Source of the DNA: Nodosilinea sp. FACHB-131
GTDB taxonomy: Bacteria; Cyanobacteriota; Cyanobacteriia; Phormidesmidales; Phormidesmidaceae
DNA length: 64,000 nucleotides
Assembly: GCF_014695395.1 (NCBI RefSeq)
Contig: NZ_JACJOF010000007.1
Coordinates: 287,487 to 351,486, forward strand
Reading direction: 5' to 3'
Shown: piece after piece, positions 56,572-64,000 of the stretch
Position numbering within the stretch: position 1 is the stretch's first letter
How the letters are laid out: the number at the start of each line of letters is the position of its first letter
Program-made: the position numbers and the translations under genes
Notes under the pieces: model-generated
Seen by the model: the letters and a program-made list of their open reading frames with translations, nothing else
The model's database searches: none
Told to the model about the DNA's origin: nothing

Positions 56572-57618
56572 CTAGAGCACTTCTTCCAGCTTGACGCCGA
56601 TGGGGGAGCCGCCTTCAAACACACTGCCTACGGTTTTGTTCTCAAAGCGAGTAATCACCTTTTCATTGATCTCTTCGGGCAGTTTGACGTAGCCAACTTC
56701 ATCTACCAGGCCCGCGTTGTCGGGGGAGATATAGAAATTGACAAAGGCTGCGATCGCAGGGTCTTCAGCCACTGATTGCTTAACGTAGATAAACTCAGGC
56801 CGGGCGAGGGGCACGTAGGTGCCGTCGGCAACGGTCTCAGCGCTAGGCTCTACGCAGGTGCCGTTGCCGCTGTCGATGGCCACAGCTTTCAATCTGTCTT
56901 GGTTCTCGGTGAAGTAGGCAAGACCAAAGAAGCCGAGGCCGTTGGTGTCGCCGCTCACACCCTGCACAATGACGTTGTCATCTTCGCTGGCAGTGTAGTC
57001 ACCACGGCTTTCGCCATCGGCACCGATCGCATCCATAAAGAAGTCATAGGTACCCGAATCGGTGCCTGGGCCATAGAGGCCAAGGGGTGCATCGGGGAAG
57101 TCAGCGCGAACCTGATTCCAGTTTTTGATCTTATCTTGGGCATCAGGCTCCCAGATAGTTAGCAATTCATCAACGGTTAGGCACTCGGCAAAGTCATTCT
57201 CGGGGTTGACCACCACGGTGAGACCATCAAGAGCAATAGGCAGCTCAATATATTCAATGCCGGCTTCCGCACAGAGGTCAATTTCCTCCTGACTGATGGG
57301 GCGAGAGGCACCAGTGATGTCAGTTTCGCCAGCGCAAAACTTCTTGAAACCGCCGCCAGTTCCCGATACGCCAACGGTAACCGCTACACCAGGATTGGCT
57401 GTGCCAAACTCTTCAGCCATGGCTTCAGAGATAGGGAAGACAGTACTCGAACCATCTACTAAAACTGTTCCAGAGAGTTCAGAGCCAGCAGCGGTTTCGG
57501 TAGTGCCGGCGTCGGGAGTTGCGGTTTGAGAGCCACCGCCACAGGCGGCCAGACTAGCCATCATTGCTACTAATGCTGAGGAGTAGCCTACACGCAACAT
57601 TTTCTTATTCAAGACCAT
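56572..57618 (-). CDS. pstS: Phosphate-binding lipoprotein PstS
   Basis: 348 residues from the ATG at 57618. Lipobox SLAACGGG anchors the mature protein at the outer face of the plasma membrane. Binding-site blocks are [44 protein letters not shown] and [16 protein letters not shown]. It captures phosphate for PstCAB. A four-unit PHO box lies about 360 bases upstream, so induction by phosphate starvation through PhoB (SphR) is expected. Confidence 0.96.
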   Translation of the reverse strand: MVLNKKMLRVGYSSALVAMMASLAACGGGSQTATPDAGTTETAAGSELSGTVLVDGSSTVFPISEAMAEEFGTANPGVAVTVGVSGTGGGFKKFCAGETDITGASRPISQEEIDLCAEAGIEYIELPIALDGLTVVVNPENDFAECLTVDELLTIWEPDAQDKIKNWNQVRADFPDAPLGLYGPGTDSGTYDFFMDAIGADGESRGDYTASEDDNVIVQGVSGDTNGLGFFGLAYFTENQDRLKAVAIDSGNGTCVEPSAETVADGTYVPLARPEFIYVKQSVAEDPAIAAFVNFYISPDNAGLVDEVGYVKLPEEINEKVITRFENKTVGSVFEGGSPIGVKLEEVL

Positions 57619-57973
57619 GATTCTTCTCACTCCAAATCCAACGCTTTAACGAACTCATTCAGCAAACTTTCAGCTACATTGATCCAGATAGTTAGATCCT
57701 CTGTCAATCACTTCGAGATCCAAGCTATCAAGCAGGCAATGGGCTTTGTGGTAGATGAAAACGTGTATTCACACGGTTTTCTGGGAATACTTTATCACTT
57801 CAGGGATGCCGTGAAGCTAGCCTTTTTCCAGGTGTAAATTTAGCTAAGCAATAGAGCTTAGGCCGTCATAAATAACCTTCAGCAGTTTAGATAGGCTTAA
57901 AGACAGTATTCACCAACCTGTATTCATGCCTGGCATAATGATCAGATACTTCCTTCAAGGGAAGGTCAAGCGA

Positions 57974-58014
57974 ACATTAATAAAAGATTTTTTATAGATT
58001 AATTTGAGGTTAAG
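57974..58014 (-). promoter_or_regulatory. PHO box upstream of pstS
   Basis: On the minus strand four 8-base units are spaced by 3 bases: CTTAACCT (58014-58007), ATTAATCT (58003-57996), AAAAATCT (57992-57985) and ATTAATGT (57981-57974). The first is the cyanobacterial PHO box consensus exactly. The 11-base period fits tandem PhoB-type (SphR) binding. No other gene reads away from it in this orientation before pstS. Confidence 0.8.
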
Positions 58015-58142
58015 GCAGGCCTTGAGCCTTCCTTTGGCAATCCTTAGAGAATTGTTGGGCTTGACCATGGAAATAGATGTTAAAAAGCCGTTATCTTTCC
58101 TAAAGAGAATAAATAAGTAGATTTAAGCTGTGCGAGTTGTGA

Positions 58143-58197
58143 AATAACTCCGCAACTCACCCATACCGTTTCCCTAGGCAGTACTTGCGGAGTTATT
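58143..58197. repeat. 13-bp inverted repeat downstream of the EamA gene
   Basis: AATAACTCCGCAA (58143-58155) is inverted exactly at 58185-58197, separated by 29 bases. It lies between the EamA gene end and the pst control region. No T-run; the role is unknown. Confidence 0.8.
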
Positions 58198-58290
58198 CCC
58201 AAGGGGTAATACAGCGTTGTGAAACAGGCGTGCTCCAGCGGGCTGAGCACGAGCCTAGCGCGGGTTTGTTCGTTGGTTGACGGCCCAAAA

Positions 58291-59160
58291 TTAGCCCGGC
58301 TCGGTTGTCGTCTGAGGGAGCCGGCTGGCCCAGATGGTGGTAGCCAGCACCACTGCTCCACCCGCCAGAGTGCGCAGGGCGGGCACTTCTCCCAGCAGTA
58401 GGGTGGCCAGGGTAATGCCATAGACCGGCTCTAGGGTGCTGATGACGCTGGCGGTCTGGGCGCGCAACTCCCTTAGACTTTCTATAAATAATGTGTGGGC
58501 TAGGGCGGTACATAACACTCCCAGAACCAGCAGCAGCCCGATCTCCCCAGTGGTTAGAGTTAGCCCCGCGATCGGCGTGACCGTCAATAGGCTGAGGCAG
58601 GCAAACAAGTTTTGGTAGAAGGCGATCGCCACTGCCGAGTAACGCTGCCGGTAGCTCTTGTTGAGCAGTTGCAGTAGCGCAAACGATAACCCCGACAGCA
58701 GGCCCCAAATAGCACCGAGGGTGGTCGCCGACCCCAGCCGGTATTCGGGAATCACGAGGGCAACGCCGAACAAGACTAAAGCTGCGATCGCACCGTCTTG
58801 CCAGCGCCAAAGGGTCTTAAACAGCAGTGGCTCGAGCACAGTGACAAAGACCGGAAAGCTCGAAAACGTTAGCAACCCCACCGCCACCGTCGCCAGCTGA
58901 ACGCTGAGAAAAAAGCTCACCCAGTGAAATGCTAGCAGTGCTCCTAACAGCCCCATGCCCAGCCAATCTTGACCCGTGCTCAATTGTGCAGGCCGCCTCC
59001 TTCGGGCCAGCACCAGCCCCAGAGCTAGGGCGGCAAACCCGGTGCGACCCAGCACAATTATGGTGGCGGGCAGGGCTAAAAACTTGCCAAACAGCCCCGA
59101 CAACCCAAACAAAAACACTGAGGCATGCACCTGGAGCAAGGCGGATGTAGCACGGGCCAT
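58291..59160 (-). CDS. EamA/DMT-family transporter
   Basis: 289 residues, ten membrane segments in two EamA repeats (LFGLSGLFGKFLALPATIIVLGRTGFAALALGLVL and ALAHTLFIESLRELRAQTASVISTLEPVYGITLATLLLGE). Members export amino acids or metabolites; the substrate is unknown. Confidence 0.9.
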   Translation of the reverse strand: MARATSALLQVHASVFLFGLSGLFGKFLALPATIIVLGRTGFAALALGLVLARRRRPAQLSTGQDWLGMGLLGALLAFHWVSFFLSVQLATVAVGLLTFSSFPVFVTVLEPLLFKTLWRWQDGAIAALVLFGVALVIPEYRLGSATTLGAIWGLLSGLSFALLQLLNKSYRQRYSAVAIAFYQNLFACLSLLTVTPIAGLTLTTGEIGLLLVLGVLCTALAHTLFIESLRELRAQTASVISTLEPVYGITLATLLLGEVPALRTLAGGAVVLATTIWASRLPQTTTEPG

Positions 59161-59264
59161 GGGTGAACCTCAGTAAGGATGCGGGGGTGGGGAGCCGTTA
59201 GATTTTTCATATATTTTGCCGATATGGTTAGGCATAGTTTGAGGCAATGACATAGGGCGCGCTT

Positions 59265-59795
59265 ATGCGAGAAACCTTTACCGCGGAGGAATGGTCGGCA
59301 CTGCTTCAGGCTCCAATGCATACAGTCATGGGCATTTGCCTAGCCGATCGGGTAGACCCAGTGCTGTTCTTGCAGGAGGTGAAGTCTGGGGTTGCTATTG
59401 TCGCCGAAGCGATTCGGCAGAGCGGTGCTGTAGGCGGCTTGGCCCCAGCCCTGATCAGCGGTATCGCTGAGCTCGATGCTGCTGACCCTCTGTCTGGTGA
59501 GCAGCTGCTCCTTAAGAAGCAGTTTGAACTGCTGGGGCTGATGCAAACCTTCAAAAGCTCTAAGGAAGGGCGCGACTATGCGATCGCCCATCTGCAAAGG
59601 GTCGCGGCCATTCTAGACACCAAAGTTACCGGAGTGCAAGCCAGCGAACTCAAGCAGTGGCTGGTGAGCGTGGCTACTAAGGTTGCCGAAGCCCACCGAG
59701 AAGGCGGCCTTTTGGGCATTGGTTCAAGCCGCATTAGCGACAAAGAGAGCGATGTGCTCAATAAAATGAGCGCAGCCCTGGGTCTGGTAGTTTAG
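59265..59795 (+). CDS. Hypothetical protein
   Basis: 176 residues, soluble, mostly helical, Ala-rich; ends with GGLLGIGSSRISDKESDVLNKMSAALGL. It has typical local codon use and a full-length frame, so it is probably real, but I do not recognise the family. No operon partner is evident. Confidence 0.65.
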   Translation: MRETFTAEEWSALLQAPMHTVMGICLADRVDPVLFLQEVKSGVAIVAEAIRQSGAVGGLAPALISGIAELDAADPLSGEQLLLKKQFELLGLMQTFKSSKEGRDYAIAHLQRVAAILDTKVTGVQASELKQWLVSVATKVAEAHREGGLLGIGSSRISDKESDVLNKMSAALGLVV

Positions 59796-60043
59796 CCAGC
59801 TCCAGGCTACGGCAGGCCGACAGCTCTCTGAAGGTTCATGGTATAGATTGCCTTAGCTCGAGTGTAAAGCGTTAAAAGCCGCCCAAAGGGGCAATCAAGC
59901 CCATCCTTCCCTGGAAAAGGCGAAAAACTGTAGCAAATGCTACTTTGTGACCGATAATTTCAGGTGCATGGGCCAGCGCCCCTCTGTAACTGGTTTCCTT
60001 GTCTGACAAACCCCATCGTTTACCTGTGTGAGGAGAAACGCCA

Positions 60044-60412
60044 ATGCTGATTGGATTTTTGATTAGCGTCGTCATTCTGGCCATCAGCCTGCTGATTATT
60101 TCTAAAATCCCCCCCATTGGGGTTGAGATTGATAGCCCTGTCAAGGCTCTGCTTGGCGGCGCTATTATTGGTGCCTTCAACGGCGTCTGGGGCTTTTTCC
60201 CCAATGCCCTACGCGGCTTCTTTGCCATTATTAGCCTGGGTTTAGTGCCGTTGATTGGAGCCATTATTGTGTTTGGTTTGGCCGCTTGGCTGATTGAGGG
60301 CTTCCGCCTTCGCTATGGTATTTGGAGTGCGGTCCTCGGCGCGATCGCCCTAGCTATCATCAGCTCCATTCTCAACGCCATTCTCAGATCCGTTGGGTTG
60401 GTTGCTGTTTAG
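60044..60412 (+). CDS. Phage-holin-family (superfamily IV) membrane protein
   Basis: 122 residues with four membrane segments; IPPIGVEIDSPVKALLGGAIIGAFNGVWG and GLVPLIGAIIVFGLAAWLIEGFRLRYGIWSAVLGAIALAII match the 'phage holin family' (mycobacterial four-helix type). In cyanobacteria these are chromosomal housekeeping-like genes; no phage genes are nearby. A strong terminator follows. Confidence 0.82.
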   Translation: MLIGFLISVVILAISLLIISKIPPIGVEIDSPVKALLGGAIIGAFNGVWGFFPNALRGFFAIISLGLVPLIGAIIVFGLAAWLIEGFRLRYGIWSAVLGAIALAIISSILNAILRSVGLVAV

Positions 60413-60424
60413 GCTGCTTAGCGC

Positions 60425-60467
60425 CAACAAAAAGCCCTGGACTACGCTAGTCCAAGGCTTTTTGTTG
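60425..60467. terminator. Bidirectional terminator
   Basis: CAACAAAAAGCC (60425-60436) pairs with GGCTTTTTGTTG (60456-60467); TGGACT and AGTCCA extend the stem. With A- and T-runs on either arm, it can terminate both the holin-like gene and the convergent symporter gene. Confidence 0.93.
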
Positions 60468-60489
60468 AATCTCGCTAGGTGGCGATCGT

Positions 60490-61377
60490 CTACCCTACTA
60501 GGGTGCTCTCACGAACGCCCCACCGAGAAGCCCACCAGGCAAACAGGCCTCCAGTAGCAAACATCAATAGGCTGTAGATGGCCGCCGGAATCGCTAGGTC
60601 AGGTTGGTTGAGCAGCGTTGGGGCGCTGGCAATGGCGATCGCCAGAGTGCCGTTTTGGATGCCCACTTCCACCGTAATTGCTGTGGCGCTGGGGCGATCG
60701 AGCTTGGCTGCTAGCGCCACCAAATAGCCTAAAGCCATCGCCGCTAGGTTCAAAGCCAGGGTTACTAGGCCCACCTGAACAAAAAAGCCAACCACGTTCT
60801 CCCGCTGCTGCACCAGCAGACCCGCAATAATCAGCCCTAGCAACCCTAGGGAAAGCCACTTGACGCCTCGCTCAACCTGGGCGGCAAACCGCGGCAGGTA
60901 GTGGTGCAGGGCCATGCCAATCGTCACTGGAATTAGCGTAATCACGGCGATCTGAATTACCGTTGCGCCGACCGGTAGACTCAGGGTAGTGGCTTTGCCT
61001 AAAAACGACTTCATTGCCAGGTTCACCACTAGGGGAATGGTAAACACTGTCACCAAGCTGCTAATCGCCGTCAGAGTAATGGACAGGGCCACATTTCCCC
61101 GTGCCAGATAGGTGATCAAGTTTGAGGTTGGCCCCCCAGGGCAGGCCGCTAAAATCATCACCCCCACGGCTAGCTCTGGGGTCAGCGGAAAAATCGACGC
61201 CAGAGCGAACCCCAAAACGGGAAGCATCACCAGCTGGGCCAGCAGCCCAATTACCACGGCCTTTGGGTACACCAGCACCCGAGTAAAATCGTCAATCCTT
61301 AGCCCCAACCCCATGCCCAGCATGACTGCAAACAAGGCTAATGGCAGAAATACCGCCGTTAAAAAGCTCGATTCCAT
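60490..61377 (-). CDS. Bile acid:sodium symporter family transporter
   Basis: 295 residues, about nine to ten membrane segments. LAACPGGPTSNLITYLARGNVALSITLTAISSLVTVFTIPLVV and TAITVEVGIQNGTLAIAIA are BASS-family signatures. BASS proteins move organic anions such as pyruvate or pantoate with sodium; the substrate here is unknown. Confidence 0.9.
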   Translation of the reverse strand: MESSFLTAVFLPLALFAVMLGMGLGLRIDDFTRVLVYPKAVVIGLLAQLVMLPVLGFALASIFPLTPELAVGVMILAACPGGPTSNLITYLARGNVALSITLTAISSLVTVFTIPLVVNLAMKSFLGKATTLSLPVGATVIQIAVITLIPVTIGMALHHYLPRFAAQVERGVKWLSLGLLGLIIAGLLVQQRENVVGFFVQVGLVTLALNLAAMALGYLVALAAKLDRPSATAITVEVGIQNGTLAIAIASAPTLLNQPDLAIPAAIYSLLMFATGGLFAWWASRWGVRESTLVG

Positions 61378-61469
61378 GGCTTCACCCGCTTTTTTCTGCG
61401 AGTAGTGTAACCATTTGTGGAACTCGCTTTAAAGTAATTACCCAATTCAGTTGTTTGTAGTTTCGTTGC

Positions 61470-61605
61470 CTAGATTAGATAAGTGAACATGCTGGCCATA
61501 AAACCGAGGGCAGCAAACACCAGTCCAGCGCCAATTAGGTCAGTTCGCAACGCCATCAGCCGATAGGCCAGGCGCAGCCAAAAGCCCAAGATTCGGCCCG
61601 CTCAT
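61470..61605 (-). pseudogene. Possible frameshifted small membrane-protein ORF
   Basis: Minus strand. From an ATG at 61605 the frame gives MSG and then, after one G is dropped from the GGG at 61599-61597, RILGFWLRLAYRL and MALRTDLIGAGLVFAALGFM to a stop at 61470. One or two hydrophobic segments are visible. It could be a decayed gene end or a sequencing error; the family is unknown. Confidence 0.35.
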
Positions 61606-61654
61606 GGCATCACCGCCTAGGTCAAAATCGATGAGGTAATCAAATTGTTGATTA

Positions 61655-62097
61655 CTAAGAGGTCTCCACAGGCCGAGACTGCATAATTCCCTGAGCGCTA
61701 AACACTATGCCTCGAATTATTAGCGTGGGGTAAAGTCCGAGCACCACCGCCAGCACTTGCTTCTAGGGCAGTGGCCCCAGGCTGTGCTGCTCGGCCCCGC
61801 CGATGTGGTTTGAAAGCCATCCCTCTAACCCAGTAGTGCACGACTTATAGCGGTAGGCCAAAAAGGTGTCATGCCCCTGCTCAAATAGCTCGGCGCGATC
61901 GCTCGACCCCAGCTAAAAGTTGAGCTTTTACAGCGTCCTGAAATGAACAATGGAGTACCACTCACTATCCCATCGTCACAGTTTAGAGGAGAGCACAGAT
62001 CGGCGCGAGTATAGCCCTCAAACTGACTCGCTGCCCCTACTAGCCAGTCGTACCACCGCCGAAACACGTTTCTGCCTGGGCTCTTCTGGCACAACAT
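61655..62097 (-). pseudogene. Decayed antibiotic-biosynthesis-monooxygenase (ABM) gene
   Basis: Minus strand. FRRWYDWLVGAASQFEGYTRADL reads in one frame; after a shift near 61965 the sequence continues EWYSIVHFRTL, stop, KLNF, stop, LGSSDRAELFEQGHDTF, YRYKSCTTGLEGWLS, stop, KQVLAVVLGLYPTLIIRGIVF to a final stop at 61655. This is the pattern of the cyanobacterial ABM proteins with a C-terminal membrane segment. Three in-frame stops and one shift mark it as a pseudogene. Confidence 0.7.
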
Positions 62098-62651
62098 ATT
62101 CCAAGATGAAAATGGTTAGCTGAGGAACTCTGAGAAGCTTGAAAGTTTTGAGTACTTTCGGAAGAAGAGGCCATGACAGTTTAGTTGTAAAAGAAGCAAG
62201 CCCAGCAGCGCAAAAGCGCCCCACCGCAAAACCGAGAGCAGACTCCGCTGAATGACTAAAGGCCCACAAAACTCTTTTTGCCCCTGACGCGGCCCGAGCA
62301 GAGAGCCTGCTGTTTTAGGCTAGGGGCGCTGTCGCAGATGCGATAATCGCTCTAAATTCGCTGGACTGTTCCCCGAAACTATTGCACCCGTAGATTGACC
62401 GCTGATTCCACGCTGGCCACGGTCCGTGCAATAAATGTGCGATAAATGGGCCTGATTGGCACGTGGTCTTGACTACGGAGGTATCTACTACCGTCACTAT
62501 CCCGGGCCAAGACGCTCAACAGTGGGTGTCGGTTGGCTACGACCCGGTGCGAAAATGGGTATCCTCTGGACGGAATCCTTAAGATTCTGAGGCAAACCGG
62601 TCTTAGGTTCTTAAAAGTACGTAACATTTAGTTAAAGACATATTTCCTCCC
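62098..62651. other. Non-coding stretch upstream of cytM
   Basis: About 550 bases with only short frames without family resemblance. It may hold the remote 5' part of the ABM pseudogene and the cytM promoter; AT-rich sequence just before the cytM start (62620-62645) is the likeliest promoter area. Confidence 0.4.
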
Positions 62652-63041
62652 TTGGCACAAGAAACGCTAGACGAGCAAACCGAAGACCTCAACAGCCTGC
62701 TGAAAAAGGCTGCCTTAACTGCTGTAGCCTTGGTAACAGCAGTTATGCTGAGCGTTGTAGCCGTGCGCTATTCTCAGGCCGCTGATCCCTACGTTCATCA
62801 GGTGCTTTCCCTCGAGGGCAACGGCAGCCGGGGTGAGGCAATCTTTAAAATGAACTGCGCCGTGTGCCACGGCCTCGAAGCTACCGGAGAGGTCGGACCC
62901 AAGCTACTGGGTGTGTCTGACCACAAAACCAAGGTTGGTCTCATAAAACAGGTCATCAGCGGTCAAACCCCGCCTATGCCTCAATTTCAGCCCGAGCCTC
63001 AGGATATGGCTGATCTACTTGTTTACTTGAAGCAGCTGTAG
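62652..63041 (+). CDS. cytM: Cytochrome c_M
   Basis: 129 residues. An uncleaved N-terminal membrane anchor (ALTAVALVTAVMLSVVAV) is followed by a class I cytochrome c domain: DPYVHQVLSLEGNGSRGEAIFKMNCAVCHGLEATGEVGPKL, haem ligands Cys69, Cys72 and His73, axial Met109 in TPPMPQF, and DMADLLVYLKQL. It matches CytM, a low-abundance membrane cytochrome that limits respiration or photosynthesis in some conditions. The start is a TTG, the only suitable codon; no clear Shine-Dalgarno precedes it. Confidence 0.85.
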   Translation: MAQETLDEQTEDLNSLLKKAALTAVALVTAVMLSVVAVRYSQAADPYVHQVLSLEGNGSRGEAIFKMNCAVCHGLEATGEVGPKLLGVSDHKTKVGLIKQVISGQTPPMPQFQPEPQDMADLLVYLKQL

Positions 63042-63108
63042 CAGCCATAACGGCTCTTCACAGCGAGCAATTGTTACAGACTTTTATGAGAATCATGGGC
63101 AAGCTTTG

Positions 63109-63132
63109 GCTGAGGCGCGATCGCGCCTCAGC
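63109..63132. terminator. HIP1-centred 24-bp palindrome after cytM
   Basis: A perfect palindrome with arms GCTGAGGCGCGA and TCGCGCCTCAGC, whose centre is the HIP1 octamer. It follows cytM by about 70 bases and is followed by ATCCCTTT. It could terminate cytM; the short T-run makes this less than certain. Confidence 0.6.
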
Positions 63133-63249
63133 ATCCCTTTGGCTTGATTGATCTGCTCAAGCCCCTGCAAACAAGAGTTTTGGGGCTGTGTAAGACTGTC
63201 CAACTTCTCTATAGAACCTTTTGCAGATTAAAATTTGACGGAATATTTG

Positions 63250-63278
63250 TTTACAAAACTCCATGACTGCGGTATGGT
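63250..63278 (+). promoter_or_regulatory. psbA promoter
   Basis: -35 TTTACA (63250-63255), 17-base spacer, -10 TATGGT (63273-63278), about 75 bases before the ATG. A further TTACAAA at 63292 resembles half of a high-light regulatory (HLR1) site, but no correctly spaced pair is seen. Confidence 0.65.
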
Positions 63279-63353
63279 TTACTCACATGGGTTACAAATC
63301 TAAACGGTTTCCCCATGTACCTTGAAACGATAAATACCAAGGACTAATACATC

Positions 63354-64000
63354 ATGACCACGACTCTACAGCGGCGCGAGAGCGCCTCCCTGTGGGAGCA
63401 GTTTTGCCAGTGGGTGACCAGCACCGAGAACCGCCTGTATGTGGGCTGGTTCGGCGTGTTGATGATCCCCACGCTGCTTGCTGCCACCGCCTGCTTCGTC
63501 GTCGCCTTCATTGCGGCGCCTCCCGTTGACATCGACGGCATCCGTGAGCCGGTTGCCGGTTCTCTGATGTACGGCAACAACATCATCTCCGGTGCGGTTG
63601 TGCCGTCCTCTAACGCCATCGGCCTGCACTTCTACCCCATCTGGGAAGCCGCTTCCCTCGATGAGTGGCTGTACAACGGTGGTCCTTACCAGTTGGTGAT
63701 TTTCCACTTCCTCATCGGCGTCTTCTGCTACATGGGTCGTGAGTGGGAACTCTCCTACCGTCTGGGCATGCGCCCCTGGATCTGCGTGGCTTACAGCGCC
63801 CCGGTTGCCGCTGCCACCGCTGTGTTCTTGATCTACCCCTTGGGTCAAGGCTCCTTCTCTGACGGGATGCCTCTGGGTATCTCTGGCACCTTCAACTTCA
63901 TGCTGGTGTTCCAGGCTGAGCACAACATTCTGATGCACCCCTTCCACATGCTGGGTGTCGCGGGTGTGTTTGGTGGCTCTCTGTTCTCCGCCATGCACGG
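63354..64000 (+). CDS. psbA: Photosystem II D1 protein, high-light type (partial)
   Basis: First 215 residues of D1; the gene runs off the right edge. [27 protein letters not shown] starts the typical sequence; [29 protein letters not shown] and the His198 region ([16 protein letters not shown]) are intact. Residue 130 is Glu ([10 protein letters not shown]), the form found in high-light D1:2 proteins, whereas low-light D1:1 has Gln. Other psbA copies must be elsewhere. D1 binds the reaction-centre chlorophylls and most of the Mn cluster. Confidence 0.98.
   Translation, partial: MTTTLQRRESASLWEQFCQWVTSTENRLYVGWFGVLMIPTLLAATACFVVAFIAAPPVDIDGIREPVAGSLMYGNNIISGAVVPSSNAIGLHFYPIWEAASLDEWLYNGGPYQLVIFHFLIGVFCYMGREWELSYRLGMRPWICVAYSAPVAAATAVFLIYPLGQGSFSDGMPLGISGTFNFMLVFQAEHNILMHPFHMLGVAGVFGGSLFSAMH

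Noticed and set aside
60044..60412. Holin-family gene as a sign of a prophage
   Set aside because: No integrase, capsid, tail or lysin gene nearby; this family is widespread as ordinary cyanobacterial membrane proteins.
63278..63298. Full HLR1 (RpaB) site upstream of psbA
   Set aside because: The half-sites TTTACTCA and GTTACAAA are 13 bases apart start to start, not the expected 10, so only half-sites can be claimed.

Overview
The window is cyanobacterial chromosome. It carries psaC, a high-light type psbA (D1) at the right edge, cytM, the NDH-1 maturation factor CRR6, an orange-carotenoid-protein C-terminal-domain homologue, DUF751/Ycf33 and many cyanobacteria-specific families (DUF1517, DUF1830, DUF3352, DUF4079). 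The HIP1 octamer GCGATCGC recurs throughout, in genes and spacers. GC-rich codon use and gene content fit a Leptolyngbya/Nodosilinea-like lineage, but the genus cannot be fixed from this window. I saw no intact insertion sequence, prophage, CRISPR array, rRNA or tRNA gene.

Layout. 0.2-10.4 kb: a secreted SPOR-like protein, the NAD(P)HX repair enzyme, a rhomboid protease, trpD, a CTDH carotenoid carrier, the DUF751-rbfA-GH3 operon and a Dam methylase. 10.5-16.9 kb: CRR6, an ECF-like sigma factor, a metallo-beta-lactamase-fold protein with an altered metal motif, a secreted SH3 protein, an ABC ATPase and small membrane proteins. 17.4-30.5 kb: a radical SAM protein, a DICT/degenerate HD-GYP protein, a pentapeptide protein, ArsH, DUF3352, glycerate kinase, a convergent STAS/RsbU-like partner-switching pair, a cupin and a CocE hydrolase. 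30.5-39 kb: a candidate small RNA, a YbaY-domain protein sharing a module with the SH3 protein, DUF1517, then a lower-GC block with a toxin-antitoxin pair and a large NACHT-HEAT NTPase whose 5' flank carries a 21-bp minisatellite. 38.6-48.3 kb: Hsp20, a cellulose synthase-like enzyme, a membrane NACHT protein with a rhodanese, psaC, a MarR pair and an M23 peptidase. 48.4-58 kb: secA, speA and pstSCAB with a far-upstream PHO box. 58.3-64 kb: transporters, a decayed monooxygenase gene, cytM and psbA.

How parts work together. The pst genes form a phosphate-uptake operon with a four-unit PHO box and an intercistronic hairpin behind pstS. The STAS protein and the REC-PP2C phosphatase are the two sides of a partner-switching relay; no kinase is present here. 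UPF0175 and the DUF3368 PIN protein overlap as antitoxin and toxin, beside a STAND NTPase that looks like a conflict sensor. psaC, psbA, cytM, CRR6 and CTDH serve photosynthetic electron transport and photoprotection but are separate transcription units.

Most gene calls rest on recognised motifs and remembered family sequences; no database search was run.
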